From positions 1 to 20,464 of the forward strand of contig JAIMZO010000005.1 of NCBI GenBank assembly GCA_020054965.1: a DNA stretch of 20,464 nt, written 5' to 3'. Under the pieces are notes generated by a model. The model had not been told where the DNA came from and did no database searches. It saw only the letters and a program-made list of their open reading frames with translations. This DNA is from Spirochaeta sp. (GTDB lineage Bacteria > Spirochaetota > Spirochaetia > Sphaerochaetales > Sphaerochaetaceae). The translations under genes were made by a program, and so were the position numbers. Below, piece after piece: positions 1 to 6,347 of this stretch. The number at the start of each line of letters is the position of its first letter. Within the stretch, counting starts at the first letter, position 1.

Positions 1-1
1 C

Positions 2-661
2 GCCGATATCTTCAATTCCCACGTAAACAGTGCTTTGGATAAACTCGAAGACCCGGAAAAGATGATCAACCTGATGATCACAGAACTTGAGGAAACCCAG
101 AGCAAGGCTCGTTCTTCAATGGCAGCAAGAAAAGCTGAACAGGCAAGCCTGGAGCGTGAGAAGGCAGAACTGGAGAAGGCTCTTCTCCGCTGGGATGACC
201 GCGCCAAGCTGGCTATCACCAATGGCAGGGAAGACCTCGCCCGTGAAGCCTTGATTGAAAAGAATAATACAAAAGCAAGAATCAAGCGTATCGAAGAGCT
301 TGAAACAAACCTGCAGACCATTCTTGCCAGCCAGAGCAGCCAGCTCACCCAGATTGCTGACAAGCTCAAGGAAGTGAAAGATAAGCAACAGATCCTTGTC
401 CAGAGAGCAAGAAGCGCAAAGGAAAAGAAGCAGGTTGCTGAAACCCTGAAGAGCAGTGACAGTACGGACTTGGCTCGCAAGTTCAGTGAACTGGAGAGCA
501 AGATCGAACGCATGGAAGCAGACGCAGAAATGGCCGGCTACCATGGAACCACCAGTGCCGCCGACGAGTTCAGCATAATGGAAAATGAACATGAGATTGA
601 TGCAGAGATGGAAGTGCTGAAGGCATCAATGAGCAAGAAGAAAGAGATGGAGCAGCAGTGA
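2..661 (+). CDS. pspA: PspA/IM30 family protein, first copy (5' end cut by window)
   Basis: This is a PspA/IM30 (ESCRT-III-like) envelope-stress protein, a peripheral membrane-remodelling coiled-coil protein. The open frame runs from the first base of the window. The codons before the TTG at 35 (ADIFNSHVNSAL) match the N-terminal region of the second PspA at 2171, so the gene starts upstream and roughly the first 7-10 residues are missing. The TTG at 35 is not the real start. Shared family blocks are LDKLEDPEKMI, GREDLAREAL and the helical stretch with IADKLKEVKDKQ. The rest is almost wholly charged heptad-like helix, ending in a lysine/glutamate-rich tail. It is translationally coupled to the pspC behind it, because its TGA overlaps that gene's ATG. 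It is clearly a paralogue, not a copy, of the second PspA: the blocks are shared but most helix positions differ. Confidence 0.93.
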   Translation, partial: ADIFNSHVNSALDKLEDPEKMINLMITELEETQSKARSSMAARKAEQASLEREKAELEKALLRWDDRAKLAITNGREDLAREALIEKNNTKARIKRIEELETNLQTILASQSSQLTQIADKLKEVKDKQQILVQRARSAKEKKQVAETLKSSDSTDLARKFSELESKIERMEADAEMAGYHGTTSAADEFSIMENEHEIDAEMEVLKASMSKKKEMEQQ

Positions 662-855
662 TGGACTACTACCACAGGACGCCCTACCGTGAGCGAAGAG
701 GTATGATTCTTGGAGTTTTCGAGGGACTGGCAACGTGGTCAGGGATTCCTGTAATCCTCTTGAGGATCATCGGAATCATCCTCCTTTTCTCTGTGGGGTT
801 CATCCCGATGGTGATTGCCTACCTGGGAACAGCCCTCATCCTTCCCTCCCGATAG
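661..855 (+). CDS. pspC: Minimal PspC-domain membrane protein
   Basis: This 64-residue protein consists of little more than a PspC domain. It has a basic N-terminal segment (YHRTPYRERRGMILGVFEGLA), then a hydrophobic hairpin from about residue 28 to 60 containing GIPVILLRIIGIILL and an ALILP ending typical of PspC. In the Psp system PspC is an inner-membrane partner that senses envelope stress or binds PspA. ATG 661 overlaps the stop of the upstream pspA (TGATG), with GGAG at 649-652 at good spacing. A GTG at 658 would add one residue but is less likely. Unlike the second PspC at 3172 it has no C-terminal coiled-coil extension. A hairpin follows it, so it is probably the last gene of its operon. 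Confidence 0.88.
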   Translation: MDYYHRTPYRERRGMILGVFEGLATWSGIPVILLRIIGIILLFSVGFIPMVIAYLGTALILPSR

Positions 856-887
856 TTTTTTCATGACATAGATCACAGTTCTTCCCC

Positions 888-935
888 AGGGCTGCTTTAC
901 AAGTCTGACTGAAAATCAGACAGGGAAGCAGCCCT
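888..935. terminator. Hairpin between convergent pspC and pspF
   Basis: A perfect 10-base outer stem (AGGGCTGCTT at 888-897 with AAGCAGCCCT at 926-935) encloses a second 6-base stem (GTCTGA at 903-908 with TCAGAC at 916-921). It lies between the stop of pspC and the end of the convergent pspF, so it could end both transcripts. The following U-tract is weak (CTCTTTG on the plus strand, none on the minus), so the strength of termination is uncertain. Confidence 0.65.
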
Positions 936-952
936 CTTTGTATCTATATGTA

Positions 953-1957
953 CTACAGCAGATCCTGATATTTCCTGTACAATCCCCTGAGCTGGTCGTA
1001 GGTAAGTCCAAGGAGCTTGGCTGCCTCCCTCTGGTTCCCCCCGGCCTGTTTCAATGCCTCTGCAAGGTAGGAGACATCGAGATCAATACGAGCTTGTCCA
1101 AACTGCGACAAGTCCAGCTGTTTCTGTTTTTGTGCGACAACGCTTTCCTTTCCCTCCATCTCTCTTTGGGTGAAAGGATTTTCAAATGGATTGAAATCGA
1201 GGTGTTCAATTTCTGGGGTATCGCTGCGGTAGACAGCCCGCTCAACCACATTCTTCAATTCACGTACATTACCAGGCCAGGGATAGGATTGCAGGGAAGC
1301 TTGCACTTCCTCTGAGAAAACCGGCATCTCACTCCTGCCACACTCAAGAGCCATTTTTGAGGCAAAATATGAGGCAAGCAATAGGATATCCTCGCCACGC
1401 TCTCGAAGCGGAGGAAGAAACAACACTTCAAAAGAGAGTCGGTCCAGGAGGTCTTCCTTGAACTTTCCTTCCTTGCAGAGAGTAGGAAGATCTGCGTTGG
1501 TAGCACCGATGATCTTCACATTCACCTCATGGGTGACAGAGGAGCCGACCCGTTCATAGGTACCATATTCCACCACACGAAGGATTTTCTCTTGTACCTC
1601 CAGAGGGATGAGCCCGATCTCATCCAGGAAAAGCGTACCTCCCTCAGCCTCCTCAAAACGCCCCTTGCGGGTCTTCTGGGCCCCGGTGAACGCTCCCTGT
1701 TCATAACCGAAAAGTTCGGTCTCGATCAAGGAAGGAGGAAGAGCAGCACAGTTGACGGTTACCAAGCTCTGCTGCCATCGAGGAGAGAGAAAGTGCAATC
1801 TTCTTGCCGCAATCTCCTTGCCGCTGCCACGCTCCCCCACCAGGAGGACGGAACGATTCACGGTAGCTGCACGGCTCAGCTTGCTCTGGAAATCCAGGAA
1901 AACTTCGCTTTCTCCTAGTGGTTGCTGGTTGTATCCTCCACCCTGTGGGGATTCCAT
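953..1957 (-). CDS. pspF: PspF-like sigma-54-dependent activator without a sensor domain
   Basis: This is a bacterial enhancer-binding AAA+ protein that remodels sigma-54 RNA polymerase. Visible motifs are Walker A GERGSGKE (41-48), the sigma-54-contacting loop GAFTGA (88-93), Walker B GTLFLDEI (107-114), the arginine-finger region EDLLDRLSF (168-176), WPGNVREL (227-234), and a Fis-type helix-turn-helix (about 305-332, [20 protein letters not shown]). The AAA+ domain begins almost at once and no receiver, GAF or PAS domain precedes it, as in PspF, where PspA binding is the regulatory input. The 334-residue length fits PspF. The start has AGGAG at 1964-1968, six bases from the ATG. It is divergent from the second pspA, whose upstream region carries a sigma-54 promoter, so that operon is the obvious target. 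Assignment to PspF rather than another enhancer-binding protein rests on domain layout plus context. Confidence 0.92.
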   Translation of the reverse strand: MESPQGGGYNQQPLGESEVFLDFQSKLSRAATVNRSVLLVGERGSGKEIAARRLHFLSPRWQQSLVTVNCAALPPSLIETELFGYEQGAFTGAQKTRKGRFEEAEGGTLFLDEIGLIPLEVQEKILRVVEYGTYERVGSSVTHEVNVKIIGATNADLPTLCKEGKFKEDLLDRLSFEVLFLPPLRERGEDILLLASYFASKMALECGRSEMPVFSEEVQASLQSYPWPGNVRELKNVVERAVYRSDTPEIEHLDFNPFENPFTQREMEGKESVVAQKQKQLDLSQFGQARIDLDVSYLAEALKQAGGNQREAAKLLGLTYDQLRGLYRKYQDLL

Positions 1958-1971
1958 TCGGCGCTCCTCTG

Positions 1972-2006
1972 TTGGTAAATTTTGCCATCATTGGTATGAT
2001 TTGCCA
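1972..2006. promoter_or_regulatory. Tandem 16-base near-palindromes, candidate PspF binding sites
   Basis: Two related 16-base sites, TTGGTAAATTTTGCCA (1972-1987) and TTGGTATGATTTGCCA (1991-2006), lie 19 bases apart start to start. Their shared form is TTGGTAN4TTTGCCA (with one further variable base). The first is a 15-base palindrome (TGGTAAA-T-TTTGCCA) with one mismatched pair. They sit about 110-150 bases upstream of the sigma-54 core promoter and just upstream of the pspF ribosome-binding site. In enterobacteria PspF binds two upstream sites in this position, which both activate pspA and repress pspF. PspF binding here is inference. Confidence 0.6.
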
Positions 2007-2076
2007 GAAACAGGGTAGCACAACTCAGCAGACAAGAAAAGCCGTATAACCCCCAATCCTTGTCAAAATGGTGATT

Positions 2077-2089
2077 TATCAAAACTTTC
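2077..2089 (+). promoter_or_regulatory. IHF/HU-like bending site
   Basis: TATCAA followed by four bases and TT matches 12 of 13 positions of the IHF consensus (WATCAANNNNTTR); only the last base differs. It lies between the tandem near-palindromes and the sigma-54 promoter, where IHF binds in the E. coli pspA control region. The match is short and the flanks are AT-rich, so a chance hit is possible. Confidence 0.35.
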
Positions 2090-2105
2090 ATAGATATATT
2101 GGAGT

Positions 2106-2121
2106 TGGCACGAATCGTGCA
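2106..2121 (+). promoter_or_regulatory. Sigma-54 (-24/-12) promoter of the second psp operon
   Basis: TGGCACG at 2106-2112, four bases, then GTGCA at 2117-2121 fits the sigma-54 consensus TGGCACG-N4-TTGCW with one mismatch. The key GG (2107-2108) and GC (2119-2120) are exactly 12 bases apart. Transcription would start near 2132, giving a leader of about 39 bases before the pspA ATG at 2171, whose AAGGAGA lies at 2158-2164. Confidence 0.85.
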
Positions 2122-2170
2122 AACAGTTACATAGAAACAGAGGTGGTACTACTACCTAAGGAGAGATATT

Positions 2171-2824
2171 ATGGGAGTTTTTTCAAGATTCTTGGATATT
2201 GTAAATGCAAACATCAACTCACTGCTCGATAAGGCAGAAGATCCTGAAAAGATGATCAAGTTGATGATGCAGGAAATGGAAGACACCCTGATTGAACTCA
2301 AGAGTTCCTGTGCCGCAAAAATGGCCAGCAGGGCAAAGACCGACCGTACCTACAAAGAGGCGCTCAGTGCAGTAGAACGCTGGCAGAGCCGGGCAGAACT
2401 GGCCATAAGCAAGGGACGCGAAGATTTGGCACGGGAAGCACTACTTGAGAAGAAACAGGCAAAAGCAACACTTGATCGCCTCAAAGAGGAACTTACCACC
2501 TATGATGAGGTAATCAAAACCGCAAAGAGTGAAATCAACCAGATTGAGGACAAGCTATCCACCGTGAAGCAGAAGTACCAGATGATGGTTGAGAGGGCAA
2601 AGCGAGCCAGGGAAGAACAAGCTGCCCAGGAGACCATGAGACGTGCAAGCGAGGGAAATACGTTTCACCGCTTCAATGATATGGAAGAGAAGATAGACCG
2701 TATGCAGGCCGACAATGACCTGAACCGCAGTGGCTCTACCCTGGACGAGAAATTCCGAGACCTCGAGGAAATGGATGACATCGATGCTGAGATCGCGGAA
2801 TTGCGCAAACGTGCCGGCCTGTAA
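2171..2824 (+). CDS. pspA: PspA/IM30 family protein, second copy
   Basis: This is a complete 217-residue PspA, close to the usual 220-230. It starts MGVFSRFLDIVNANINSLLD, the amphipathic N-terminal helix that binds membrane in this family. The conserved DPEKMIKLMMQEMED, ELAISKGREDLAREAL and DKLSTVKQKYQMMVERAK blocks follow. The C-terminal part (about 155-217) carries further charged helices and ends in DIDAEIAELRKRAGL. PspA oligomers stabilise the inner membrane and, in the classical system, hold PspF inactive. It has a strong AAGGAG Shine-Dalgarno and lies directly behind the sigma-54 promoter, as the first gene of a four-gene operon. It is divergent from pspF, which implies a feedback loop. 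Confidence 0.96.
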   Translation: MGVFSRFLDIVNANINSLLDKAEDPEKMIKLMMQEMEDTLIELKSSCAAKMASRAKTDRTYKEALSAVERWQSRAELAISKGREDLAREALLEKKQAKATLDRLKEELTTYDEVIKTAKSEINQIEDKLSTVKQKYQMMVERAKRAREEQAAQETMRRASEGNTFHRFNDMEEKIDRMQADNDLNRSGSTLDEKFRDLEEMDDIDAEIAELRKRAGL

Positions 2825-2839
2825 GCAAAGGGACAGGGC

Positions 2840-3175
2840 ATGGAAACAATCTGGATCTTAACAGTCATATTCACCTTCATTATAGTCGTATCTACCCTTG
2901 ATCATCGTTACAGCCTGAGAAAGAAAAAGATCGAGGCAGCCCTTCGGATGCGTGAAATGGAGATGGGTTACCCACCTGGGACCTATAGTGACACAAAATA
3001 CAGGAAGCGGAAGAAAGGAACTGCCTCTGAAGCCAGCTTTACCGAGTGGCGACAGAGGACCAACAGGGCGGAATTAAGAAAAGGGATTGATGAGCTGCAG
3101 GAGCGGCTTGCTAACCTTGAGACGATTACAAAGAGCCGGAAAAACTCATCTGAAGGCTTTGGAGATAAGGAATGA
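2840..3175 (+). CDS. PspB-like single-pass membrane coiled-coil protein
   Basis: This is a 111-residue protein. It has one N-terminal membrane segment (about residues 3-20, IWILTVIFTFIIVVS) and a basic patch (RYSLRKKK). A helical region with ALRMREMEMGYPPGTY, a polar lysine-rich linker, and a short coiled coil near the end (LRKGIDELQERLANLETI, about 78-96) follow. The order (membrane anchor, then a coiled coil of the LxxRIxxLExI type) and the slot between pspA and pspC match PspB, but it is about 40 residues longer than the usual PspB. I see no certain sequence match. It starts 15 bases after the pspA stop, with an AGGGACAGGG purine tract before the ATG, and its TGA overlaps the next gene's ATG. 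A membrane adaptor for PspA/PspC is the likely role, by inference. Confidence 0.75.
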   Translation: METIWILTVIFTFIIVVSTLDHRYSLRKKKIEAALRMREMEMGYPPGTYSDTKYRKRKKGTASEASFTEWRQRTNRAELRKGIDELQERLANLETITKSRKNSSEGFGDKE

Positions 3176-3534
3176 CTACTATGGCTACCAAACGATTGTA
3201 CAGATCCCCTCGGGGAAAAATTTTCGGGGTTTGCACCGGCCTTGCCGAGTGGAGGGACCTTCCCCCTGACCCGGTCCGCCTGATTGTATTTCTTGTGGTA
3301 CTGGCAACAGGCATCTTTCCAGGAGCACTCATCTACTTGCTTGCCGCGCTCATAATACCGATGAATCCTGAAGGCTCTTATGACTCTTCCATCTACACGA
3401 ACGATGCACCAGATTCGAGCGAAGAGGAACTGAAGGCTGAGTATGAACGTCTCAAGCGTAAAGTGGAAAAAATGGAAAGTGAGATGTTCAATAAGGAACG
3501 CGACTGGGACGACCGATTCCACCAAGGAAGCTGA
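3172..3534 (+). CDS. pspC: PspC-domain protein with C-terminal coiled coil
   Basis: This 120-residue protein has a typical PspC domain at about 6-65: RLYRSPRGKIFGVCTGLAEW, then hydrophobic stretches VRLIVFLVVLATGIFPGALIYLLAALIIP. An acidic linker and a predicted coiled coil (about 85-112, EEELKAEYERLKRKVEKMES) follow and probably face the cytoplasm. The start at 3172 overlaps the previous stop (ATGA) and has GGAG at 3161-3164. An in-frame ATG at 3181 is possible but worse placed. The coiled-coil tail distinguishes it from the 64-residue PspC at 661 and could contact PspA or the PspB-like protein. It lies in the sigma-54-driven operon and ends one base before the ATG of the next gene. Confidence 0.93.
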   Translation: MTTMATKRLYRSPRGKIFGVCTGLAEWRDLPPDPVRLIVFLVVLATGIFPGALIYLLAALIIPMNPEGSYDSSIYTNDAPDSSEEELKAEYERLKRKVEKMESEMFNKERDWDDRFHQGS

Positions 3535-3535
3535 C

Positions 3536-4411
3536 ATGCTGAAGGACACCAGCGCCAATAAAATCTTCCTGATCATCCTGGTGCTCATACTCGCTCTCTC
3601 CTTCTCCCTCTACAAAGGGTGGGAGGAGCGGGGGATCGAGCAGCGCAGGGACCAGCAGATAGACTTCCAGGAGGGAGACTCCCTCGAGATATCAACCATC
3701 AGCAATGACATCATCATCGAGGTTGATGAAGGAGCGAGGCAAGCCGGTATTTCTCTTGGAAAGCATGACAATGAACAGCTGAAGGTTTCAAAACAAGGTT
3801 CCTCGGTAACTGTTTCAGTCACCCCGATCAAACGTTGGTTCCTCCGTTTCTTCTCCTACACTCCTTCTCCCTTGATGATCACACTCCCCAGTGCGGACCT
3901 GGGACGCTTGGAAGTCACTTCCACCAGTGGGGACATCACCTTGATGCACCCCATGATAACCAACTCGACGAAGGTTTCTGGCGTAAGTGGCGAGATTGAC
4001 TTTCTCACTCTCAGGGCATCTGACAATCTGGAGCTGCGTACCGTCAGTGGGGACATCTCTGGAAAAGAAGCCTCTTCTGATGGAGATGTAACGCTCTCAT
4101 CAATGAGCGGTACGGTTGAGGTCCAACAGATTTCAGGAGCCAAGACCACCCTCAAGACAGAAAGTTCCAAGATAGAGGGAGAAGTTCGTCTTCCTGAAGG
4201 GGGCTCTGTTGAGGCCAAGACTACCAGCGGAGAAATGGAATTGAACCTTCGATCAAGTGAGAACCTCAAGGTGACAGCGTCAACGGTCAGTGGTTCAATC
4301 GAGTTCAACGACGAACGACAAACTGGGAATGTGGCCAGCTTGCAGACAGGAGAGGCAAGCAACCATGTAAGACTCTCATCGGTAAGCGGTGAAATCGATT
4401 TGTTATACTAA
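3536..4411 (+). CDS. Membrane-anchored DUF4097 (toastrack/putative adhesin) protein
   Basis: This is a 291-residue protein with one uncleaved N-terminal membrane anchor (about 9-26, KIFLIILVLILALSFSLYKG) followed by an all-beta region. That region has at least seven repeats of the form [ST]xSGxI/V (for example STSGDIT, GVSGEID, TVSGDIS, SMSGTVE, TTSGEME, TVSGSIE, SVSGEID), the signature of the DUF4097 beta-solenoid. Such domains recur beside PspC and LiaF-type stress genes, where they are thought to sense or signal at the envelope. The frame stays open upstream to 3443, but ATG 3536, one base after the pspC stop with AAGGAAG at 3523-3529, is the sensible start. It is the last gene of the operon and a terminator follows. 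An extracytoplasmic position is inferred from the anchor. Confidence 0.87.
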   Translation: MLKDTSANKIFLIILVLILALSFSLYKGWEERGIEQRRDQQIDFQEGDSLEISTISNDIIIEVDEGARQAGISLGKHDNEQLKVSKQGSSVTVSVTPIKRWFLRFFSYTPSPLMITLPSADLGRLEVTSTSGDITLMHPMITNSTKVSGVSGEIDFLTLRASDNLELRTVSGDISGKEASSDGDVTLSSMSGTVEVQQISGAKTTLKTESSKIEGEVRLPEGGSVEAKTTSGEMELNLRSSENLKVTASTVSGSIEFNDERQTGNVASLQTGEASNHVRLSSVSGEIDLLY

Positions 4412-4431
4412 TCTCTCCATAGTGAATACAC

Positions 4432-4466
4432 ATAGGCATGATGCATACAGCACTGCCTATTTTTTT
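4432..4466 (+). terminator. Rho-independent terminator of the psp operon
   Basis: ATAGGCA (4432-4438) pairs with TGCCTAT (4454-4460) across a 15-base loop, followed at once by six T (4461-4466). It lies 20 bases after the stop of the DUF4097 gene and before the next promoter region. Confidence 0.75.
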
Positions 4467-4516
4467 GGCATTCCTTGCTATATACATGCATTTTCTTATT
4501 TTCATACCTTGCTTAC

Positions 4517-4546
4517 TTGCTATTCTCCCGAATCTATAGGTAGCAT
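4517..4546 (+). promoter_or_regulatory. Possible sigma-70-type promoter for the DUF1576 gene
   Basis: TTGCTA (4517-4522) is separated by 18 bases from TAGCAT (4541-4546), between the psp terminator and the DUF1576 gene. Both boxes are imperfect and the predicted start point is close to the Shine-Dalgarno AAGGAGG (4556-4562), so this is a weak call. Confidence 0.3.
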
Positions 4547-4566
4547 ACTGCTATCAAGGAGGCACC

Positions 4567-5829
4567 ATGGAACGAAGTGAACGCATCCTCTATGCTCTAC
4601 TCATGGTACTCCTCTGCTCCCTCATGCTCATAGCCATGATACTTGAGGGTCCGCTCACTGTCTTGCAGAATACCCTACGACTGCAGACTCAAGCAGCTCG
4701 CCTGATCAGCGACTTCACGTTGCATGGTGTGGGAACAGCCATGTTCAATGCAGCGACGGTAGGATTGTTGGCATTGGTACTCATCTTTCATGCATCAGTC
4801 AGTCTTTCTGGGCCAACCATTTCAGCAATTCTGACCATGATGGGGTTCTCCTTCTTCGGCAATACATTGCTCAACAGCATCCCACTCATCCTTGGAGTCT
4901 GGCTGGCAAGCAAGCTTGCACGCAAGACCTTCGGTTCCTACAGCTTGATCGCCCTTTTCGGTACAGCGCTTGGCCCCCTGGTAACCTTTCTGATGTTCTC
5001 GACCGACTTGCCCTTGCCTCTCTCCATTCCACTGGGAATTGTAGCAGGCCTTGCCGCCGGCTTCATCCTCCCTGCTGTAGCAGGATCCATGCTGCAACTC
5101 CATCAAGGCTATAATCTGTACAACGTTGGTTTCAGTTGTGGGTTCATCGGTCTATTTGCATCCAACCTACTCATTGCAGCGGGGAAAATGGAACCATTGG
5201 CCATTACCTGGAGTGAGGAGTTCTCACTCCCACTCTTCCTGGTAATACCCATATTCTCCCTATTATTGATAGTGACCGCATTCTTCATTGAAAAACCAAA
5301 GCAGGGTTTCCAAGGGTTGCTGGAAGTGCAAAAGCTTTCTGGACGTCTCCCCTATGACTTTTTTGATACCGGATACACCTCTGGTACACTCTTGAATATT
5401 GGGTTGCTTGGCTTGGTCTTCTGGGCATACCTGATTCTCATTGGGGCACCTATCAATGGGCCAACCATCGGAGCCTTGTTCACCATCATAGCCTTCGGGG
5501 GTTTCGGAAAAACCTTGAAAAATACCTTTCCTGTAGTGTTGGGAGTTATTCTCTCTACACTTCTGTTTGGCAAGTCCCTGGTTGCACCAGGCCCCCTCCT
5601 GGCAACCCTCTTCGCCACCACCTTGGCTCCAATAGCTGGGCAGTTCGGATTTATAGCTGGTCTGCTAGCAGGATTCCTGCATCTGGTGATGGTAGAAGTA
5701 ACCGCCTCCTGGCATGGAGGGCTTGATCTGTATAACAATGGCTTTGCCGGAGGGCTGACGGCAAGCTTGTTTGTTGCAATCTTACAGTGGTACAAAACCA
5801 ACCGCCCCGAGGAGGATTTCATACAATGA
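4567..5829 (+). CDS. DUF1576 family polytopic membrane protein
   Basis: This 420-residue very hydrophobic protein has about ten or more membrane segments, recognised as the DUF1576 family, whose function is not established. The protein is an internal duplication. GPTISAI (82), NSIPLILGV (103) and HQGYNLYNVGFSCGF (179) in the first half reappear as GPTIGAL (298), NTFPVVLGV (319) and HGGLDLYNNGFAGGL (383), offset by 204-216 residues. The join is a hydrophilic stretch at about 242-265. Two-repeat architecture with conserved glycine-rich GPT and LYNxGF signatures inside the membrane is typical of transporters or channels, but no substrate can be named. It has a perfect AAGGAGG five bases from... 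the ATG region (4556-4562). The stop overlaps the next start (ATGA), so the two are translationally coupled. Confidence 0.85.
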   Translation: MERSERILYALLMVLLCSLMLIAMILEGPLTVLQNTLRLQTQAARLISDFTLHGVGTAMFNAATVGLLALVLIFHASVSLSGPTISAILTMMGFSFFGNTLLNSIPLILGVWLASKLARKTFGSYSLIALFGTALGPLVTFLMFSTDLPLPLSIPLGIVAGLAAGFILPAVAGSMLQLHQGYNLYNVGFSCGFIGLFASNLLIAAGKMEPLAITWSEEFSLPLFLVIPIFSLLLIVTAFFIEKPKQGFQGLLEVQKLSGRLPYDFFDTGYTSGTLLNIGLLGLVFWAYLILIGAPINGPTIGALFTIIAFGGFGKTLKNTFPVVLGVILSTLLFGKSLVAPGPLLATLFATTLAPIAGQFGFIAGLLAGFLHLVMVEVTASWHGGLDLYNNGFAGGLTASLFVAILQWYKTNRPEEDFIQ

Positions 5830-6206
5830 AACGCAAGGAACTACTAGGACGATTGATTGGGGAGGTTACAAACTTCCTTCTGGACGGTAATCCGCTTCGC
5901 TTGGTGGTCTCACTCCACCAGGAAGAGGATGGAGCTCATCTTACCTTCTTTGATGACAAGAAACGGAGCGAAGCGGAGCTCAAAAACATCAACAAGGCCC
6001 TGCACCCAAAACAAGAGCGGCCGGAGCTAGCCGAGTACTATGGATTGATGGCAGGACACGATGTTACCTGGGACTCCCGGCTGAAACTCATTGGATGGCA
6101 GATCAAACATGCAGATGTTGATAATTCCGATAGCGGGCTGAGGATTGATCTCTGGCTTGGAAGTGATGCATTCAATCCAGAAAAATTTAGTATCGGGAAG
6201 AAATAA
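5826..6206 (+). CDS. Unrecognised 126-residue soluble protein coupled to the DUF1576 gene
   Basis: I do not recognise this protein. It is soluble and mixed alpha/beta, with no signal peptide or membrane segment. It begins MKRKELLGRLIGEVTNFLLD, a helix, followed by strand-like stretches LRLVVSLHQ and AHLTFFDD, a charged helix (SEAELKNINKAL), and a C-terminal part with RLKLIGWQIKHADVD and LRIDLWLGSD. The frame stays open back to 5787, but ATG 5826 overlaps the upstream stop and has GAGGAGG ten bases before it. The overlap with the DUF1576 gene suggests equal dosage and perhaps a regulatory or accessory role for that membrane protein, by inference only. Confidence 0.75.
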   Translation: MKRKELLGRLIGEVTNFLLDGNPLRLVVSLHQEEDGAHLTFFDDKKRSEAELKNINKALHPKQERPELAEYYGLMAGHDVTWDSRLKLIGWQIKHADVDNSDSGLRIDLWLGSDAFNPEKFSIGKK

Positions 6207-6212
6207 CCACAA

Positions 6213-6297
6213 TATTGCAACATATGTGTTATAGTGTGTTGCATATTCAATATTCTATCAGGGTTTTGTTGCATAAACATACAGATACTGTTGCATA
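6213..6297. repeat. TGTTGCATA boxes upstream of carAB (candidate operators)
   Basis: Three direct copies of TGTTGCATA (6237-6245, 6267-6275, 6289-6297) plus one inverted copy of its core (TATTGCAACA, 6213-6222) fill the gap before carA. Copies two and three extend to TGTTGCATAAA. Start-to-start spacings are 30 and 22 bases. The third copy overlaps the -35 box, so a repressor bound there would block transcription. The factor is unknown; an arginine- or pyrimidine-responsive regulator would make metabolic sense. Confidence 0.6.
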
Positions 6298-6319
6298 AAT
6301 GTTCAGTATCCGGTATTAT
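6291..6319 (+). promoter_or_regulatory. Sigma-70-type promoter of carAB
   Basis: TTGCAT (6291-6296), a 17-base spacer and TATTAT (6314-6319) predict a start near 6326 and a short leader of about 22 bases. That leaves no room for a PyrR-type attenuator. The carA GGAG lies at 6339-6342. Confidence 0.75.
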
Positions 6320-6347
6320 CCCTACAATTTGAACTGATGGAGACCCT

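Noticed and set aside
35..661. TTG at 35 as the start of the first PspA
   Set aside because: The frame is open to the window edge and the upstream codons match the N-terminus of the second PspA, so the gene begins outside the window.
3443..3535. Longer DUF4097 protein starting at 3443
   Set aside because: That stretch lies over the PspC coding sequence in another frame; ATG 3536 has a good Shine-Dalgarno and gives a normal membrane anchor.
6213..6245. TGCAACA...TGTTGCA as a terminator after the 126-residue protein gene
   Set aside because: The stem has only seven pairs with a 14-base loop and no T-tract follows; it fits better as two copies of the repeated box.
6237..6297. CRISPR-like array upstream of carA
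   Set aside because: Repeats are only nine bases, spacing is uneven and no cas gene is present.
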